Assembly: GCF_000812875.1 (NCBI RefSeq)
Contig: NZ_JSYK01000002.1
Span: forward strand, 186,001 to 250,000
DNA length: 64,000 nt
Reading direction: 5' to 3'
From: Kaistella solincola
Lineage (GTDB): Bacteria; Bacteroidota; Bacteroidia; Flavobacteriales; Weeksellaceae
A program made the translations under genes and the position numbers. Shown here piece by piece: positions 45,836 through 54,756 of the stretch. Position 1 is the stretch's first letter. The number at the start of each line of letters is the position of its first letter. The notes beneath the pieces were generated by a model. It was not told where the DNA came from, ran no database searches, and saw only the letters and a program-made list of their open reading frames with translations.

Positions 45836-47236
45836 ATGAACCGCTATAAAACCATTCTTGCCACCGTTTTTTTTCTGCTTTTGGCGGTTTTAAGCTGTAC
45901 GCGCGATGACCTCAATTTTGAAGGTCCGAGCCAACTTCTGCGCGTTTCCGCAGACACGGTTTTTCTGGACACGGTTTATAATCAGGTTCGTTCCGAAACT
46001 TATGCGGTGAAACTGTACAACGACGAAAACAAGGATGTGCTGATTCCTGAAATTTCCCTTAAAAAGGGCGAAAATTCTCTGTATAGAATTAATGTTGACG
46101 GAAAATCCGGCACCACGTTCCGCGAGGTTCTGTTAAGAAAAAAAGACAGTCTTTATATTTTTGTTGAAATTGCGCCCGTTGCAAACGCTCCGGAAGCAAT
46201 TGCCGAAGATTTCATCAGCGTAAAAAGCGCCGCCGGAACTCAGGAAATCACCTTGTTTTCTGTGGTTCGGGACGCAGAATTTTTTATTCAAAGCAAAACC
46301 AATCCGAATATTCTTTCGGAAAATACCACTTGGAGCAACGAAAAAGCAAAAATTATATTCGGTGATTTGACGCTTGCGAGCGGAAAAACTTTAGACATAA
46401 AAAAAGGAACCAAGGTTTACTTTTTTAAAAACAGCAGCTTGAAAATTTCAAAAAACGCGACTTTAAATATTACCGGAGATTTGGGCAATGAAGTAATTTT
46501 CCGCGGTGACCGAAATGATCCGCGTTACGACACCATTCCGAAAAACTGGAACCGGATTTCGCTTGACGAAAATGCGAAATTAACTATGAATTACGCCAAA
46601 ATTTTCGGCGGAACGCGTGGGTTGGAACTTAATCAGGCGACAGCGAACATCGAAAACAGCATCATTCACACGCATCAGGAATATGGAATTTACGCCGTGA
46701 ATTCTGTTGTAAACGCTAAAAATCTGGTCATGAACAATTGCGGCGAAGCGGATTTTGGTATTTTTAAAGGCGGAACGTACAATATCATTCATTCCACGCT
46801 CGCGAATTACTGGGATTTAAATCCGTCTTTGCCGGCGCTTGGCTTGTATGCCACAAACGAATTTAATAACGGAACTTCCCCGGAACAAGGTGCTTTAACT
46901 TTAAACATCCGAAATTCCATTATTTATAACAAGCGCGAAAATGCAGTGGTTTTTAAACCAACTTCGGGACAGGTTTTCAATTATCAAATCCAGAACTCTT
47001 TGCTTAAATACAGCACAAACGCCGGATTTAATTTCGATTCAAATCCAAATGTCATTAATTCCCTTAAAAACGAAGACCCGAAATTCCAGAATTATTTCGC
47101 CGAAAAAATGAATTTAAGGCTGAAAGATGATTCGCCCGCAAAAGGAAAAGGAAATGTCTCAGTCGCCGCAACTGTTCCGTTAGACATTGTAAAAATTTCG
47201 CGGCTGGTAAAACCAAGTCTCGGCGCTTATCAATAA
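45836..47236 (+). CDS. Lipoprotein with predicted right-handed parallel beta-helix
   Basis: A 466-residue lipoprotein, with lipobox FLLLAVLSC. Residues 25-150 look like an Ig-like or all-beta domain (RVSADTVFLDTVYNQVRS). Residues 170-400 show short repeating beta-strand turns (KIFGGTRGLELNQATANIEN, SIIHTHQEYGIYAVNSVVNA, KNLVMNNCGEADFGIFKG), the pattern of right-handed parallel beta-helix proteins (polysaccharide lyases, surface adhesins). No catalytic motif was found. The protein is probably anchored on the outer-membrane surface, where the family binds or processes polysaccharide; the function is unknown. It precedes mazG-like and aroA on the same strand. Confidence 0.8.
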   Translation: MNRYKTILATVFFLLLAVLSCTRDDLNFEGPSQLLRVSADTVFLDTVYNQVRSETYAVKLYNDENKDVLIPEISLKKGENSLYRINVDGKSGTTFREVLLRKKDSLYIFVEIAPVANAPEAIAEDFISVKSAAGTQEITLFSVVRDAEFFIQSKTNPNILSENTTWSNEKAKIIFGDLTLASGKTLDIKKGTKVYFFKNSSLKISKNATLNITGDLGNEVIFRGDRNDPRYDTIPKNWNRISLDENAKLTMNYAKIFGGTRGLELNQATANIENSIIHTHQEYGIYAVNSVVNAKNLVMNNCGEADFGIFKGGTYNIIHSTLANYWDLNPSLPALGLYATNEFNNGTSPEQGALTLNIRNSIIYNKRENAVVFKPTSGQVFNYQIQNSLLKYSTNAGFNFDSNPNVINSLKNEDPKFQNYFAEKMNLRLKDDSPAKGKGNVSVAATVPLDIVKISRLVKPSLGAYQ

Positions 47237-47265
47237 AAAAAATTCCGGCCTAAAAGCAGCAAAAA

Positions 47266-47592
47266 ATGGAAATTACCAAACTACAAAACGAGGTTGATGA
47301 CTGGATAAAAACCGTCGGCGTCCGCTATTTTAATGAGCTGACGAATATGGCGATGCTTACCGAAGAAGTGGGCGAAGTAGCGCGAATTATTGCGCGCAGA
47401 TATGGCGAACAAAGCGAAAAAGAATCTGATAAAACGAAGGATTTAGGTGAAGAACTTGCGGATGTACTTTTCGTGACTTTATGCCTGGCAAACCAAACCG
47501 GCACCGATCTTCAGCAGGCTTTCGACCGGAAAATGAAAAGCAAAACCGTGCGCGACAAAGAGCGGCACCAGAATAATAACAAACTAAAATAA
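47266..47592 (+). CDS. MazG-like nucleotide pyrophosphohydrolase
   Basis: A 108-residue single-domain all-alpha NTP pyrophosphohydrolase. The Mg-binding pattern appears as LTEEVGEVARI and LGEELADVLFVTL (ExxE and ExxD). It is of the short iMazG/dCTPase-like type used for nucleotide-pool cleaning. It lies 30 bases after the beta-helix lipoprotein gene and 36 bases before aroA, so an operon is likely. Confidence 0.87.
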   Translation: MEITKLQNEVDDWIKTVGVRYFNELTNMAMLTEEVGEVARIIARRYGEQSEKESDKTKDLGEELADVLFVTLCLANQTGTDLQQAFDRKMKSKTVRDKERHQNNNKLK

Positions 47593-47628
47593 CCACGCGA
47601 AATTTGCTTTTCGGTGAAAGACAGAAAA

Positions 47629-48852
47629 ATGCAGCTGGAAAAATCAATTTTAAAAGACAATGAAACCGTTGAAATCAGCGGTTCGAAAAGTATTTCAAAC
47701 CGTCTCCTGATCCTCAACCAACTTTACGACAATCTCATCATCGAAAATTTGTCGACTTCGCAGGACACGCAACTTTTGCAATCTGCGTTGGAAAGCAACA
47801 GCGAAACGATTGATATTCACCATGCCGGCACCGCCATGCGTTTTTTAACTTCTTATTTTGCAATTCAGGAAGGAAAAACTAAGGTTTTAACCGGTTCTGA
47901 ACGCATGAAACAAAGACCCATCAAGTTTTTGGTTGAGGCGCTGCGAGATTTGGGTGCTGAAATTTCTTACCTCGAAAATGAAGGTTTTCCGCCCTTAAAA
48001 ATTACCGGCAAAAAACTCGGAAAAAATGAAGTTTCTATTCCTGCGCACGTCTCCAGCCAGTTTATTTCCTCATTAATGTTAATCGGTGCGAAACTGGAAA
48101 ACGGTTTGAAAATAAATTTGGTTGGCGAAATTACTTCGCGGCCTTATTTAGAAATGACCTTAAAACTCCTTCGGACGATCGGAATTACGACGGAATGGAA
48201 TGACCAAACGATTGAAATCTATGCCGGAGATTTAAGTCAAAAAGATCCGCAAACCATCAAAATTCACACGGAAAGCGACTGGAGCTCGGCGTCCTATTAT
48301 TATTCGCTCGCGGCGATTGGTCGCAAAAGCATCAATTTGAAATCTTTCCGTCCCTACTCATTGCAGGGCGATTCCGTCATCAAAGAAATTTACTGGAAAA
48401 ATTTTGGTGTAAACACCATTTCCGAAGGCGCTGAAAGCAAAATTTCACTCCTTACGGAAAGTTCTTTCATTTTGCCCGAAAAAATTGAAATCAATATGAA
48501 CGACTGCCCGGACATTGCGCAAACTCTGTGTGTGACGGCGACCGCGCTGCAAATTCCTTTTGAAATCACGGGGCTTTCCACTTTAAAAGTGAAAGAAACC
48601 GACAGATTGGTGGCTTTAAAAAATGAACTTTTCAAAATTGGCTGTATCTGCGACATCACGGATGACTCCATCGCTTCCGTAAAATTTTTCGAGGCAAATG
48701 ACCATATTTTTATCGAAACGTACAATGATCACCGCATGGCGATGAGTTTTGCACCTTTTTGTCTCATTAAACCACTTGAAATAAAAAACTCCAGCGTGGT
48801 GGAAAAATCCTACCCTGATTTCTGGAAAGATTTTCGCCAGGTTTTGCAATAA
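47629..48852 (+). CDS. aroA: 3-phosphoshikimate 1-carboxyvinyltransferase (EPSP synthase)
   Basis: Joins shikimate-3-phosphate and PEP in the aromatic amino acid pathway. From the ATG at 47629 (MQLEKSILKDNETVEISGSK) it has 407 residues; a GTG at 47614 is also in frame. Visible hallmarks: ISGSKSISNRLLIL, HHAGTAMRFLTSYFA (the NAGT-like phosphate loop, here HAGT), ERMKQRPIKFLVEALRDLGA and KVKETDRL with YNDHRMAMSFA. Prephenate made downstream in this pathway is the substrate of TrhP, an indirect link only. It is followed by the SDR gene. Confidence 0.95.
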   Translation: MQLEKSILKDNETVEISGSKSISNRLLILNQLYDNLIIENLSTSQDTQLLQSALESNSETIDIHHAGTAMRFLTSYFAIQEGKTKVLTGSERMKQRPIKFLVEALRDLGAEISYLENEGFPPLKITGKKLGKNEVSIPAHVSSQFISSLMLIGAKLENGLKINLVGEITSRPYLEMTLKLLRTIGITTEWNDQTIEIYAGDLSQKDPQTIKIHTESDWSSASYYYSLAAIGRKSINLKSFRPYSLQGDSVIKEIYWKNFGVNTISEGAESKISLLTESSFILPEKIEINMNDCPDIAQTLCVTATALQIPFEITGLSTLKVKETDRLVALKNELFKIGCICDITDDSIASVKFFEANDHIFIETYNDHRMAMSFAPFCLIKPLEIKNSSVVEKSYPDFWKDFRQVLQ

Positions 48853-48866
48853 TTATTTAAATAAAA

Positions 48867-49655
48867 ATGACAATAATAATCACCGGCACTTCGACCGGAA
48901 TTGGTTTCACACTCGCCGAATATCTTGGCAGGAAAGGGCACAAAGTTTTCGGGCTCAGCAGAAAAAATGTGGAATCCGAGTTTTTTAAAACGATTCCCAC
49001 CGATATTACCAATCCGGCACAGGTTGAAAATGCCATTGCCGAGATTTTGAAAACCGAAACACGCGTCGATGTTCTTATCAACAACTCCGGAATGGGAATG
49101 GTCGGCCCGGTTGAAGATTCTACGAAAGAAGATATTTTAAAATTATTCAATTTAAATCTCGTAGGTTCGGTACAGATGATGAGCGCGGTTTTGCCGAAAA
49201 TGCGTGAGCAGAAAAGTGGCAAGATCATCAACATTTCCAGCATCGGCAGCGAAATGGGTTTACCTTTCCGTGGCTTTTATTCTGCTTCAAAATCCGCGCT
49301 GGATAAAGTGACTGAAGCCATCCGCTACGAAGTTTCGCCGTGGAATATTCAGGTTTGTGCGCTGCATTTGGGCGATATTAAAACCAGAATCGCCGAAAAT
49401 CGGGTAAAAACCAATGTTTCCGAACCTTACCAAAAAACTTTCGGGAAAGTTTATGGTTTAATGAATTCTCACGTTGATGATGGCACAGAACCACTAGAAG
49501 TTGCTGAATACATTGAAAAATTGCTCGCTAAAAAATCCTGGAAAGCACATTTTTATTTCGGCAAATTCGGGCAAAAAATTGGCGTTCCGCTGAAATGGTT
49601 TCTTCCCCAGAATTTCTACGAAAACCTGATGCGGAAATACAATCAAATTGACTAG
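48867..49655 (+). CDS. Short-chain dehydrogenase/reductase
   Basis: Classical SDR of 262 residues: cofactor loop ITGTSTGIGFTLAEYLG, NNSGMGMVGP, Ser in NISSIGSEMG and catalytic pair YSASKSALDK. Basic residues after the Rossmann strand favour NADPH. The C-terminal part (EKLLAKKSWKAHFYFGKFGQ) may contact membrane lipids. It lies 14 bases after aroA and probably is in the same transcript. The substrate is unknown. Confidence 0.87.
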   Translation: MTIIITGTSTGIGFTLAEYLGRKGHKVFGLSRKNVESEFFKTIPTDITNPAQVENAIAEILKTETRVDVLINNSGMGMVGPVEDSTKEDILKLFNLNLVGSVQMMSAVLPKMREQKSGKIINISSIGSEMGLPFRGFYSASKSALDKVTEAIRYEVSPWNIQVCALHLGDIKTRIAENRVKTNVSEPYQKTFGKVYGLMNSHVDDGTEPLEVAEYIEKLLAKKSWKAHFYFGKFGQKIGVPLKWFLPQNFYENLMRKYNQID

Positions 49656-49675
49656 GTTTTTTTTAAAAGTTTAAA

Positions 49676-51214
49676 CTATTTATTTTCGCTGAGTCGTAAA
49701 ATATCACCAAAAACACCGCGTGCGGTAACTTTTGCGCCCGCGCCTGCGCCCATAATTACGAGCGGATTTTCACCATAATTTTCGGTGTAAATTTCAAAAA
49801 TTGAATCTGAACCTTTCAGCTGACCAAGCGCGGAATTTGCCGGAACTGAAACAAGCTGAACATCCAATTTGCCTTTTTCCTGCTGTAAATCTCCGTGCAG
49901 TTCACCGACGTAGCGCAGCACATGCCCCTCTTCCTGATTGTTTTTAAGGTTTTCAAAAATTCCGTCCAATTCGGGCAAATTTTTGGAAAATTCCAAAGCG
50001 TTTGATTTTCGGAGATTTTTCGGAACTAAATTCTCAATGTTAATATCCGAAAATTCATTTGCCAAATCCAGTTCGCGTGCCAAAATTAGAAGTTTCTGCG
50101 CAACATCATTTCCGGACAAGTCTTCTCGCGGATCAGGCTCGGTAAAACCTTTGGAAATCGCTTCTTTTAAAATGTCAGAAAACCTGTCGTCGCGAACGGA
50201 GAAATTATTAAAAATATAGCTCAGCGACCCGGAAAAAACACCTTTAATGCGCGTAATATTTTCACCCGAAAGATGCAGCAATTTAATGGTATCAATGAGC
50301 GGTAAACCGGCTCCGACATTGGTTTCGTAGAGATATTTTTTATTCTTTTTCCGCAAAACATTACGCAAATCGCGGTAATCGGAAATGGGTGAAGTGTTGA
50401 AAATTTTGTTTGAAGACACCAGATCAAAACCGTTTTCCGCCAGAAATACATAATTCTTAGCCAGCGCGGAACTTGCGGTTACATCCACTGCGATTAAATT
50501 CTCGAGGTGATGAAGCTGCGCAAAAGTAATAAGCTTTTCAACGTCTGGCTTTTCCTCCGCCTGAGAAATTTCCTGCTGCCAGCTTTCAGAAAATCCTTCG
50601 GTATTAAAAGCAACTTTTTTCGAATCTGCGATGGCAAAAATTTTCAAATCGAGTTTTTTCCGGTTTCTGATGTCTTTACTTCGTTCCAAAACCTGGTTGA
50701 TCAGCGTAGCACCGACTTTTCCGTGACCGAAAATGGCGAGATGAACGGTTTTCGGTCTGGAGAAAATTTCCGCTTCAAGAATGTTCTTTGCTTTTTCACC
50801 TTGCGAGGAAGTCACCACCAAACTGACTTTATTTTCTGCGGAATTTTGGTTTAAAATCAACGGGAAAACGTTGTTCCGTGCGAGTTCGGTCATAATTTTA
50901 TTGAAATCTTTAACGACAAAACTTAAAACCGAAACATTATTGATGCTATAAATCTGCCGCACTTTGCCGCTTTTTCTTTCGTTTTCAAACTCGTCGATTA
51001 GGCAGTTTACAGCTTTTTCGGAATCGGAATCGTTGACCAAAACGGAAATTCCGTTTTCAGCGGCTTGTTGAGAAATGACGCCAACGCTGATTCTGGCGTA
51101 AGTCAATGCTTTAAAAATCCTTCCATCAACACCAATTTCGCCCAGGAAATCCTTTCCTTCAAATTTGATGATGGCTTTATTTTTCAAAATTTTTATTTCA
51201 GCTCTGTTTTTCAT
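49676..51214 (-). CDS. Homoserine dehydrogenase with N-terminal ACT-like region, no kinase domain
   Basis: Reduces aspartate semialdehyde to homoserine (threonine/methionine pathway). Of the 512 residues, about 1-150 form an ACT-type regulatory region (DGRIFKALTYARISVGVISQ; VRQIYSINNVSVLSFVVKDF), the part that links kinase and dehydrogenase in ThrA/MetL. From 155 on is the dehydrogenase: AIFGHGKVGATLINQVLE (NAD(P) loop), NKIFNTSPISDYRDL, ETNVGAGLPLIDTIK, GVFSGSLSYIFN and FTEPDPREDLSGNDVAQK. A full bifunctional protein has about 810 residues; the aspartokinase is absent and the DNA upstream is noncoding. So it is a kinase-less ACT-HSD, either natural or a relic of a split thrA. Confidence 0.88.
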   Translation of the reverse strand: MKNRAEIKILKNKAIIKFEGKDFLGEIGVDGRIFKALTYARISVGVISQQAAENGISVLVNDSDSEKAVNCLIDEFENERKSGKVRQIYSINNVSVLSFVVKDFNKIMTELARNNVFPLILNQNSAENKVSLVVTSSQGEKAKNILEAEIFSRPKTVHLAIFGHGKVGATLINQVLERSKDIRNRKKLDLKIFAIADSKKVAFNTEGFSESWQQEISQAEEKPDVEKLITFAQLHHLENLIAVDVTASSALAKNYVFLAENGFDLVSSNKIFNTSPISDYRDLRNVLRKKNKKYLYETNVGAGLPLIDTIKLLHLSGENITRIKGVFSGSLSYIFNNFSVRDDRFSDILKEAISKGFTEPDPREDLSGNDVAQKLLILARELDLANEFSDINIENLVPKNLRKSNALEFSKNLPELDGIFENLKNNQEEGHVLRYVGELHGDLQQEKGKLDVQLVSVPANSALGQLKGSDSIFEIYTENYGENPLVIMGAGAGAKVTARGVFGDILRLSENK

Positions 51215-51414
51215 TAAAATGGATTTAAAAATGTTTTTATTTAAAAATGAAACATTCAGCTATTTTAAATAATCGAAATGCTAAAACTGAAAAATATGCC
51301 GTTACAAGGGCAATTTTTTTCAAAATGAAAAACGCAAAACTGCTATCAGAAAAATCGCCTGATATAAAAATTGAATGGTATAATTTAATAGTTTGTAGCG
51401 GAGTTTTCAATTTT
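51215..51414. repeat. Non-coding spacer with an exact GCCG-N6-GGGC element
   Basis: Part of a 469-base gap upstream of the homoserine dehydrogenase. It contains GCCGTTACAAGGGC (51298-51311) with a T run after it. Otherwise AT-rich and featureless. Confidence 0.6.
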
Positions 51415-51639
51415 TTAAAATAAATAAATTGAAAATGCTACCGGAAAAGTGGTAAAAAAGTTTCTGTTATCTTCTCCCGATATATCGAGGTAGAATGTAG
51501 CACCTTCTCCGTTGCCGAAGGGTTGCCAAGGTATCATAGAGTCTAATCTCTCCACCTTTCTTAATAACATTTTCAGTATGTGAATGAACTTAATCTGCTG
51601 CAAAGAAAAGCAATAAAAACACAACAAGCAATTTTTCAT
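51415..51639 (-). pseudogene. Possible remnant of a small secreted-protein gene
   Basis: A 74-codon frame starting ATGAAAAATTGCTTGTTGTG. As written the N-terminus is MKNCLLCFYCFSLQQ, but a one-base shift gives KLLVVFLLLFFAA, a textbook signal peptide. The C-terminal part (GNGEGATFYLDISGEDNRNF) reads like coding sequence. This suggests a frameshifted or decayed gene, but the evidence is slight and it may be chance. Confidence 0.3.
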
Positions 51640-51683
51640 AATTTTTTATTTCCTAATTTCGCGGCAGAAATTTTTTTTAGGAG

Positions 51684-54308
51684 ATGACAACCGAACGAGA
51701 GAGAATGCTGGAGGACCAATGGAAAACCTGGGGACCATATGTGAGCAACAGGCAGTGGGGAACGGTGCGCGAAGATTACAGCGCTACCGGTAATGCGTGG
51801 GGATACACCACTTACAACGACGCTATAAGCCGCGCTTACCGCTGGAGTGAAGATGGAATTGCAGGAATTTGCGACACCAAACAATACCTTTGTTTTGCGC
51901 TTTCGTTCTGGAATTACAAGGATAAAATGCTCAAGGAACGCTTTTTCGGCTTGAGCAATCATCAGGGAAACCACGGTGAAGATGTAAAGGAACTGTATTA
52001 TTATTTGGACAATACACCGACGCATTCTTACATGAAAATGGTGTATAAATATCCCATTAATGAATTTCCTTACACGGATTTGATTGATGAAAACCGCCGC
52101 CGCAGCAAGCGTGAACCGGAATACGAAATTATTGATACCGGCATTTTCAACGATAATGAATATTTTGATATTTTTATTGAATACGCGAAAATTCACCACG
52201 ATGATATTCTTATCAGGATTTCCGTTAGCAACAGAAGCGGGAAAAAAGCGCCACTCGCCATTTTACCGACATTATGGTTTCGCAACAACTGGAAATGGGG
52301 ATACGGCACTTATGAACCGGAATTGAAATCAACCCGACCAGACGTCATTGATATCGAACACGGCTCAATTGCACCAAAAAAACTGTATTCCCGAAATAAA
52401 AACTGTCAGGCTTTTTTCTGTAATAATGAAACCAATCCGGAAGTTATTCCATATTCGCCGACGAACGCTAAATTTTATAAAGACGGCATCAATAATTTCG
52501 TGGTCTATGGTGACCAAAATGCCATTAATCCAGAAAAAAAAGGCACTAAAGCAAGCTTTTTTTTAGAAGCAGAAATTGAAGGCGGCGAAACCCAAGTTTT
52601 CGATTTCCGCATGAGTCCGCATGATATGGAAGACGCTTTTTTCGATTTCGACCAGGTTTTCGATTTACGGAAAAATGAAGCTGATGAATTCTACGGCGAA
52701 ATTCAGTGTCAGATTGAGGACGAAGAAGAAAAAAACATCCAAAGACAGGCGTTTGCCGGACTTTTGTGGAATAAGCAATTCTACCATTATAACGTTTCGA
52801 AATGGCTGAAAGGTGATCCGCAGCTGGAAGCGCCGCGAAATTTCAATCATTTTGTACGCAATACGGAATGGGAACATATGCAGAACAAAGACATCATTTC
52901 CATGCCTGATAAGTGGGAATATCCGTGGTTTGCAACCTGGGATTTGGCTTTTCACTGCGTTCCTTTTGCAATTTTAGATTCAGATTTTGCAAAATGCCAG
53001 CTGAAATTATTAACCAAAGAATGGTACATCCATCCGAATGGGCAATTGCCGGCATATGAATGGGATTTCAGCGATGTAAATCCGCCCGTGCATGCCTGGT
53101 CAACTTTCCGCGTTTTCAAGATTGATGAAAAAATGCACGGAAAGCCCGATATACCTTTTCTGGAAAGCGTTTTCCAAAAGCTTTTGCTGAATTTCACCTG
53201 GTGGGTAAACCGGAAAGATAAAAACGGAAATAATGTTTTTGGCGGCGGCTTTTTAGGTTTGGATAATATTGGAGCTTTTGACCGAAATATGCAGTTTAAA
53301 AATGGTGATCACCTCGAACAGGCCGACGGCACGAGCTGGATGGCGATGTTTGCCTTAAATATGATGCGGATTTCAATGGAATTGGCACTTTACAATCCGA
53401 TTTATGAGGATATGGCGATTAAGTTTTTCGAGCATTATCTCTATATCGCGGAAGCGATGGAAAATCTGGGTGACAAGAAAAACGGTCTTTGGAACGAGAA
53501 TGACGGGTTTTTCTACGATCTGCTTCAATTGAACGACGGTGATTCAAAATCCCTGAAACTCCGCAGTATTGTGGGTTTAATTCCGCTTTTCGCCGTGGAA
53601 ATCATCGAACATGAAACGCTGGAAAAACTGCCGAATTTCCGCGAACGGATGGAATGGATTCTGAAAAATAAGCCAGATCTTGCAGACTTGGTTTCGCATT
53701 GGGAAGTTGAAGGCCAAGGCGGAAAACACCTCATGAGCATTTTGAGAAAAACTCGCCTGAAACGAGTTTTGAGCCGCATGGTTGATGAAAAAGAATTTTT
53801 ATCGGATTACGGAATTCGCTCCATGTCGAAATATTACGAAATCGATCCTTTTGTTTTTAATATTGACGGGCAGGATTTTGTAGTGAAATATACGCCCGCA
53901 GAAAGTGACAGCAGCATGTTTGGCGGCAACAGCAACTGGCGCGGCCCGATTTGGTTCCCGATTAATTTCCTGATTGTTGAAAGTCTGCAACGCTTCCATT
54001 ATTATTATGGCGACAGCCTTCAAATCGAATATCCGACGGGCAGTTTGGAAATGCGCAATCTGGATTTTGTGGCGAATGATTTGAGCAAGCGCCTCTACTC
54101 CATTTTCAGTAAAGATGAAAACGGAAACCGACCGTTTAACGGCGGAAACGAATTTTTGAATCAAAACGAATTTTTCAAAGATTACGTGATGTTCCATGAA
54201 TATTTCAATGGTGATACCGGCGAAGGAATTGGCGCCTCACACCAAACCGGCTGGACGGCAACCATCGCCAAACTTATCCAGCCAAGAATGGGTTCGCGGC
54301 CTGCTTAA
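51684..54308 (+). CDS. GH63-like glucosidase family protein
   Basis: An 874-residue glycoside hydrolase related to bacterial GH63 / MGH1-like enzymes that act on glucosides (mannosylglycerate, glucosylglycerate or oligoglucosides in characterised members). The N-terminal beta-sandwich begins TTERERMLEDQWKTWGPYVS. The (alpha/alpha)6 barrel includes WEYPWFATWDLAFHCVPFAI (catalytic Asp region), PNGQLPAYEWDFSDVNPPVH and WRGPIWFPINFLIVESLQ, then GEGIGASHQTGWTATIAKL near the end. There is no signal peptide, so it is probably cytosolic. The start is preceded by GGAG two bases before ATG. No sugar transporter is adjacent. Confidence 0.88.
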   Translation: MTTERERMLEDQWKTWGPYVSNRQWGTVREDYSATGNAWGYTTYNDAISRAYRWSEDGIAGICDTKQYLCFALSFWNYKDKMLKERFFGLSNHQGNHGEDVKELYYYLDNTPTHSYMKMVYKYPINEFPYTDLIDENRRRSKREPEYEIIDTGIFNDNEYFDIFIEYAKIHHDDILIRISVSNRSGKKAPLAILPTLWFRNNWKWGYGTYEPELKSTRPDVIDIEHGSIAPKKLYSRNKNCQAFFCNNETNPEVIPYSPTNAKFYKDGINNFVVYGDQNAINPEKKGTKASFFLEAEIEGGETQVFDFRMSPHDMEDAFFDFDQVFDLRKNEADEFYGEIQCQIEDEEEKNIQRQAFAGLLWNKQFYHYNVSKWLKGDPQLEAPRNFNHFVRNTEWEHMQNKDIISMPDKWEYPWFATWDLAFHCVPFAILDSDFAKCQLKLLTKEWYIHPNGQLPAYEWDFSDVNPPVHAWSTFRVFKIDEKMHGKPDIPFLESVFQKLLLNFTWWVNRKDKNGNNVFGGGFLGLDNIGAFDRNMQFKNGDHLEQADGTSWMAMFALNMMRISMELALYNPIYEDMAIKFFEHYLYIAEAMENLGDKKNGLWNENDGFFYDLLQLNDGDSKSLKLRSIVGLIPLFAVEIIEHETLEKLPNFRERMEWILKNKPDLADLVSHWEVEGQGGKHLMSILRKTRLKRVLSRMVDEKEFLSDYGIRSMSKYYEIDPFVFNIDGQDFVVKYTPAESDSSMFGGNSNWRGPIWFPINFLIVESLQRFHYYYGDSLQIEYPTGSLEMRNLDFVANDLSKRLYSIFSKDENGNRPFNGGNEFLNQNEFFKDYVMFHEYFNGDTGEGIGASHQTGWTATIAKLIQPRMGSRPA

Positions 54309-54334
54309 ATTTAAGTAAATTTTAGAAATGTAAA

Positions 54335-54361
54335 AATTCCGTGCTAAAAGCACGGATTTTC
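54335..54361. terminator. Terminator after the GH63-like gene
   Basis: TCCGTGCT-AAA-AGCACGGA with a T run; probably also stops the minus-strand transcript from the YkvA-like gene. Confidence 0.8.
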
Positions 54362-54538
54362 TTAGTTTTTAACATACGGTACGCCAAATTTCTGATAAGC
54401 AAAGTACAGCAGAAATAACCAAAAAAACACGATTATAACGCCGAAAATCCAGTTGGTTTTTTGAAGCTTTTTCGGGTTTTCCGCAACGTTTTTCCGGCTT
54501 CTTCCAGAATGTTTTTTGGTATTAAATTTATTGACCAC
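54362..54538 (-). CDS. Small membrane protein, unusual start, overlapping the DUF1232 gene
   Basis: A frame ending at 54362 encodes a convincing one-helix peptide: KLQKTNWIFGVIIVFFWLFL followed by LYFAYQKFGVPYVKN. It overlaps the 3' end of the DUF1232 gene in another frame. The only candidate start I find is GTG at 54538 (58 residues, basic N-terminus); the sequence VAENPKKLQKTNW suggests a natural start just before Ala but the codon there is GTT. The mature pattern is good, the start is weak. Confidence 0.5.
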   Translation of the reverse strand: MVNKFNTKKHSGRSRKNVAENPKKLQKTNWIFGVIIVFFWLFLLYFAYQKFGVPYVKN

Positions 54539-54756
54539 ATAATTAAAAGCGGCACGATGATGAGGTCGTCCAAAAGCCCGAGAACTGGAATAAAATCCGG
54601 GACTAAATCTATTGGACTTAGCAGATAACCAACCGTGAGGCCAATCACCAGTTTCGCCAGCAAAGGCGTTCGCCTGTCGGAATACGCAAAAATCAGCAAC
54701 TGGATTTCTGCTTTTAACTTTTGGACTTTTTCTTTTATTTGGTCTAAAAATTTCAC
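54433..54756 (-). CDS. YkvA-like DUF1232 membrane protein
   Basis: A 107-residue protein of the DUF1232/YkvA family. The diagnostic block is RTPLLAKLVIGLTVGYLLSP followed by IDLVPDFIPVLGLLDD, giving one or two membrane helices; a basic tail follows. Function in the family is unknown. It overlaps the OsmC gene by four bases (ATGA), so the two are co-translated, and overlaps the small membrane frame at its 3' end. Confidence 0.9.
   Translation of the reverse strand: MKFLDQIKEKVQKLKAEIQLLIFAYSDRRTPLLAKLVIGLTVGYLLSPIDLVPDFIPVLGLLDDLIIVPLLIMWSINLIPKNILEEAGKTLRKTRKSFKKPTGFSAL

Noticed and set aside
51636-52199. Minus-strand frame of 187 codons
   Set aside because: Antisense of the GH63-like gene, which has clear family motifs.
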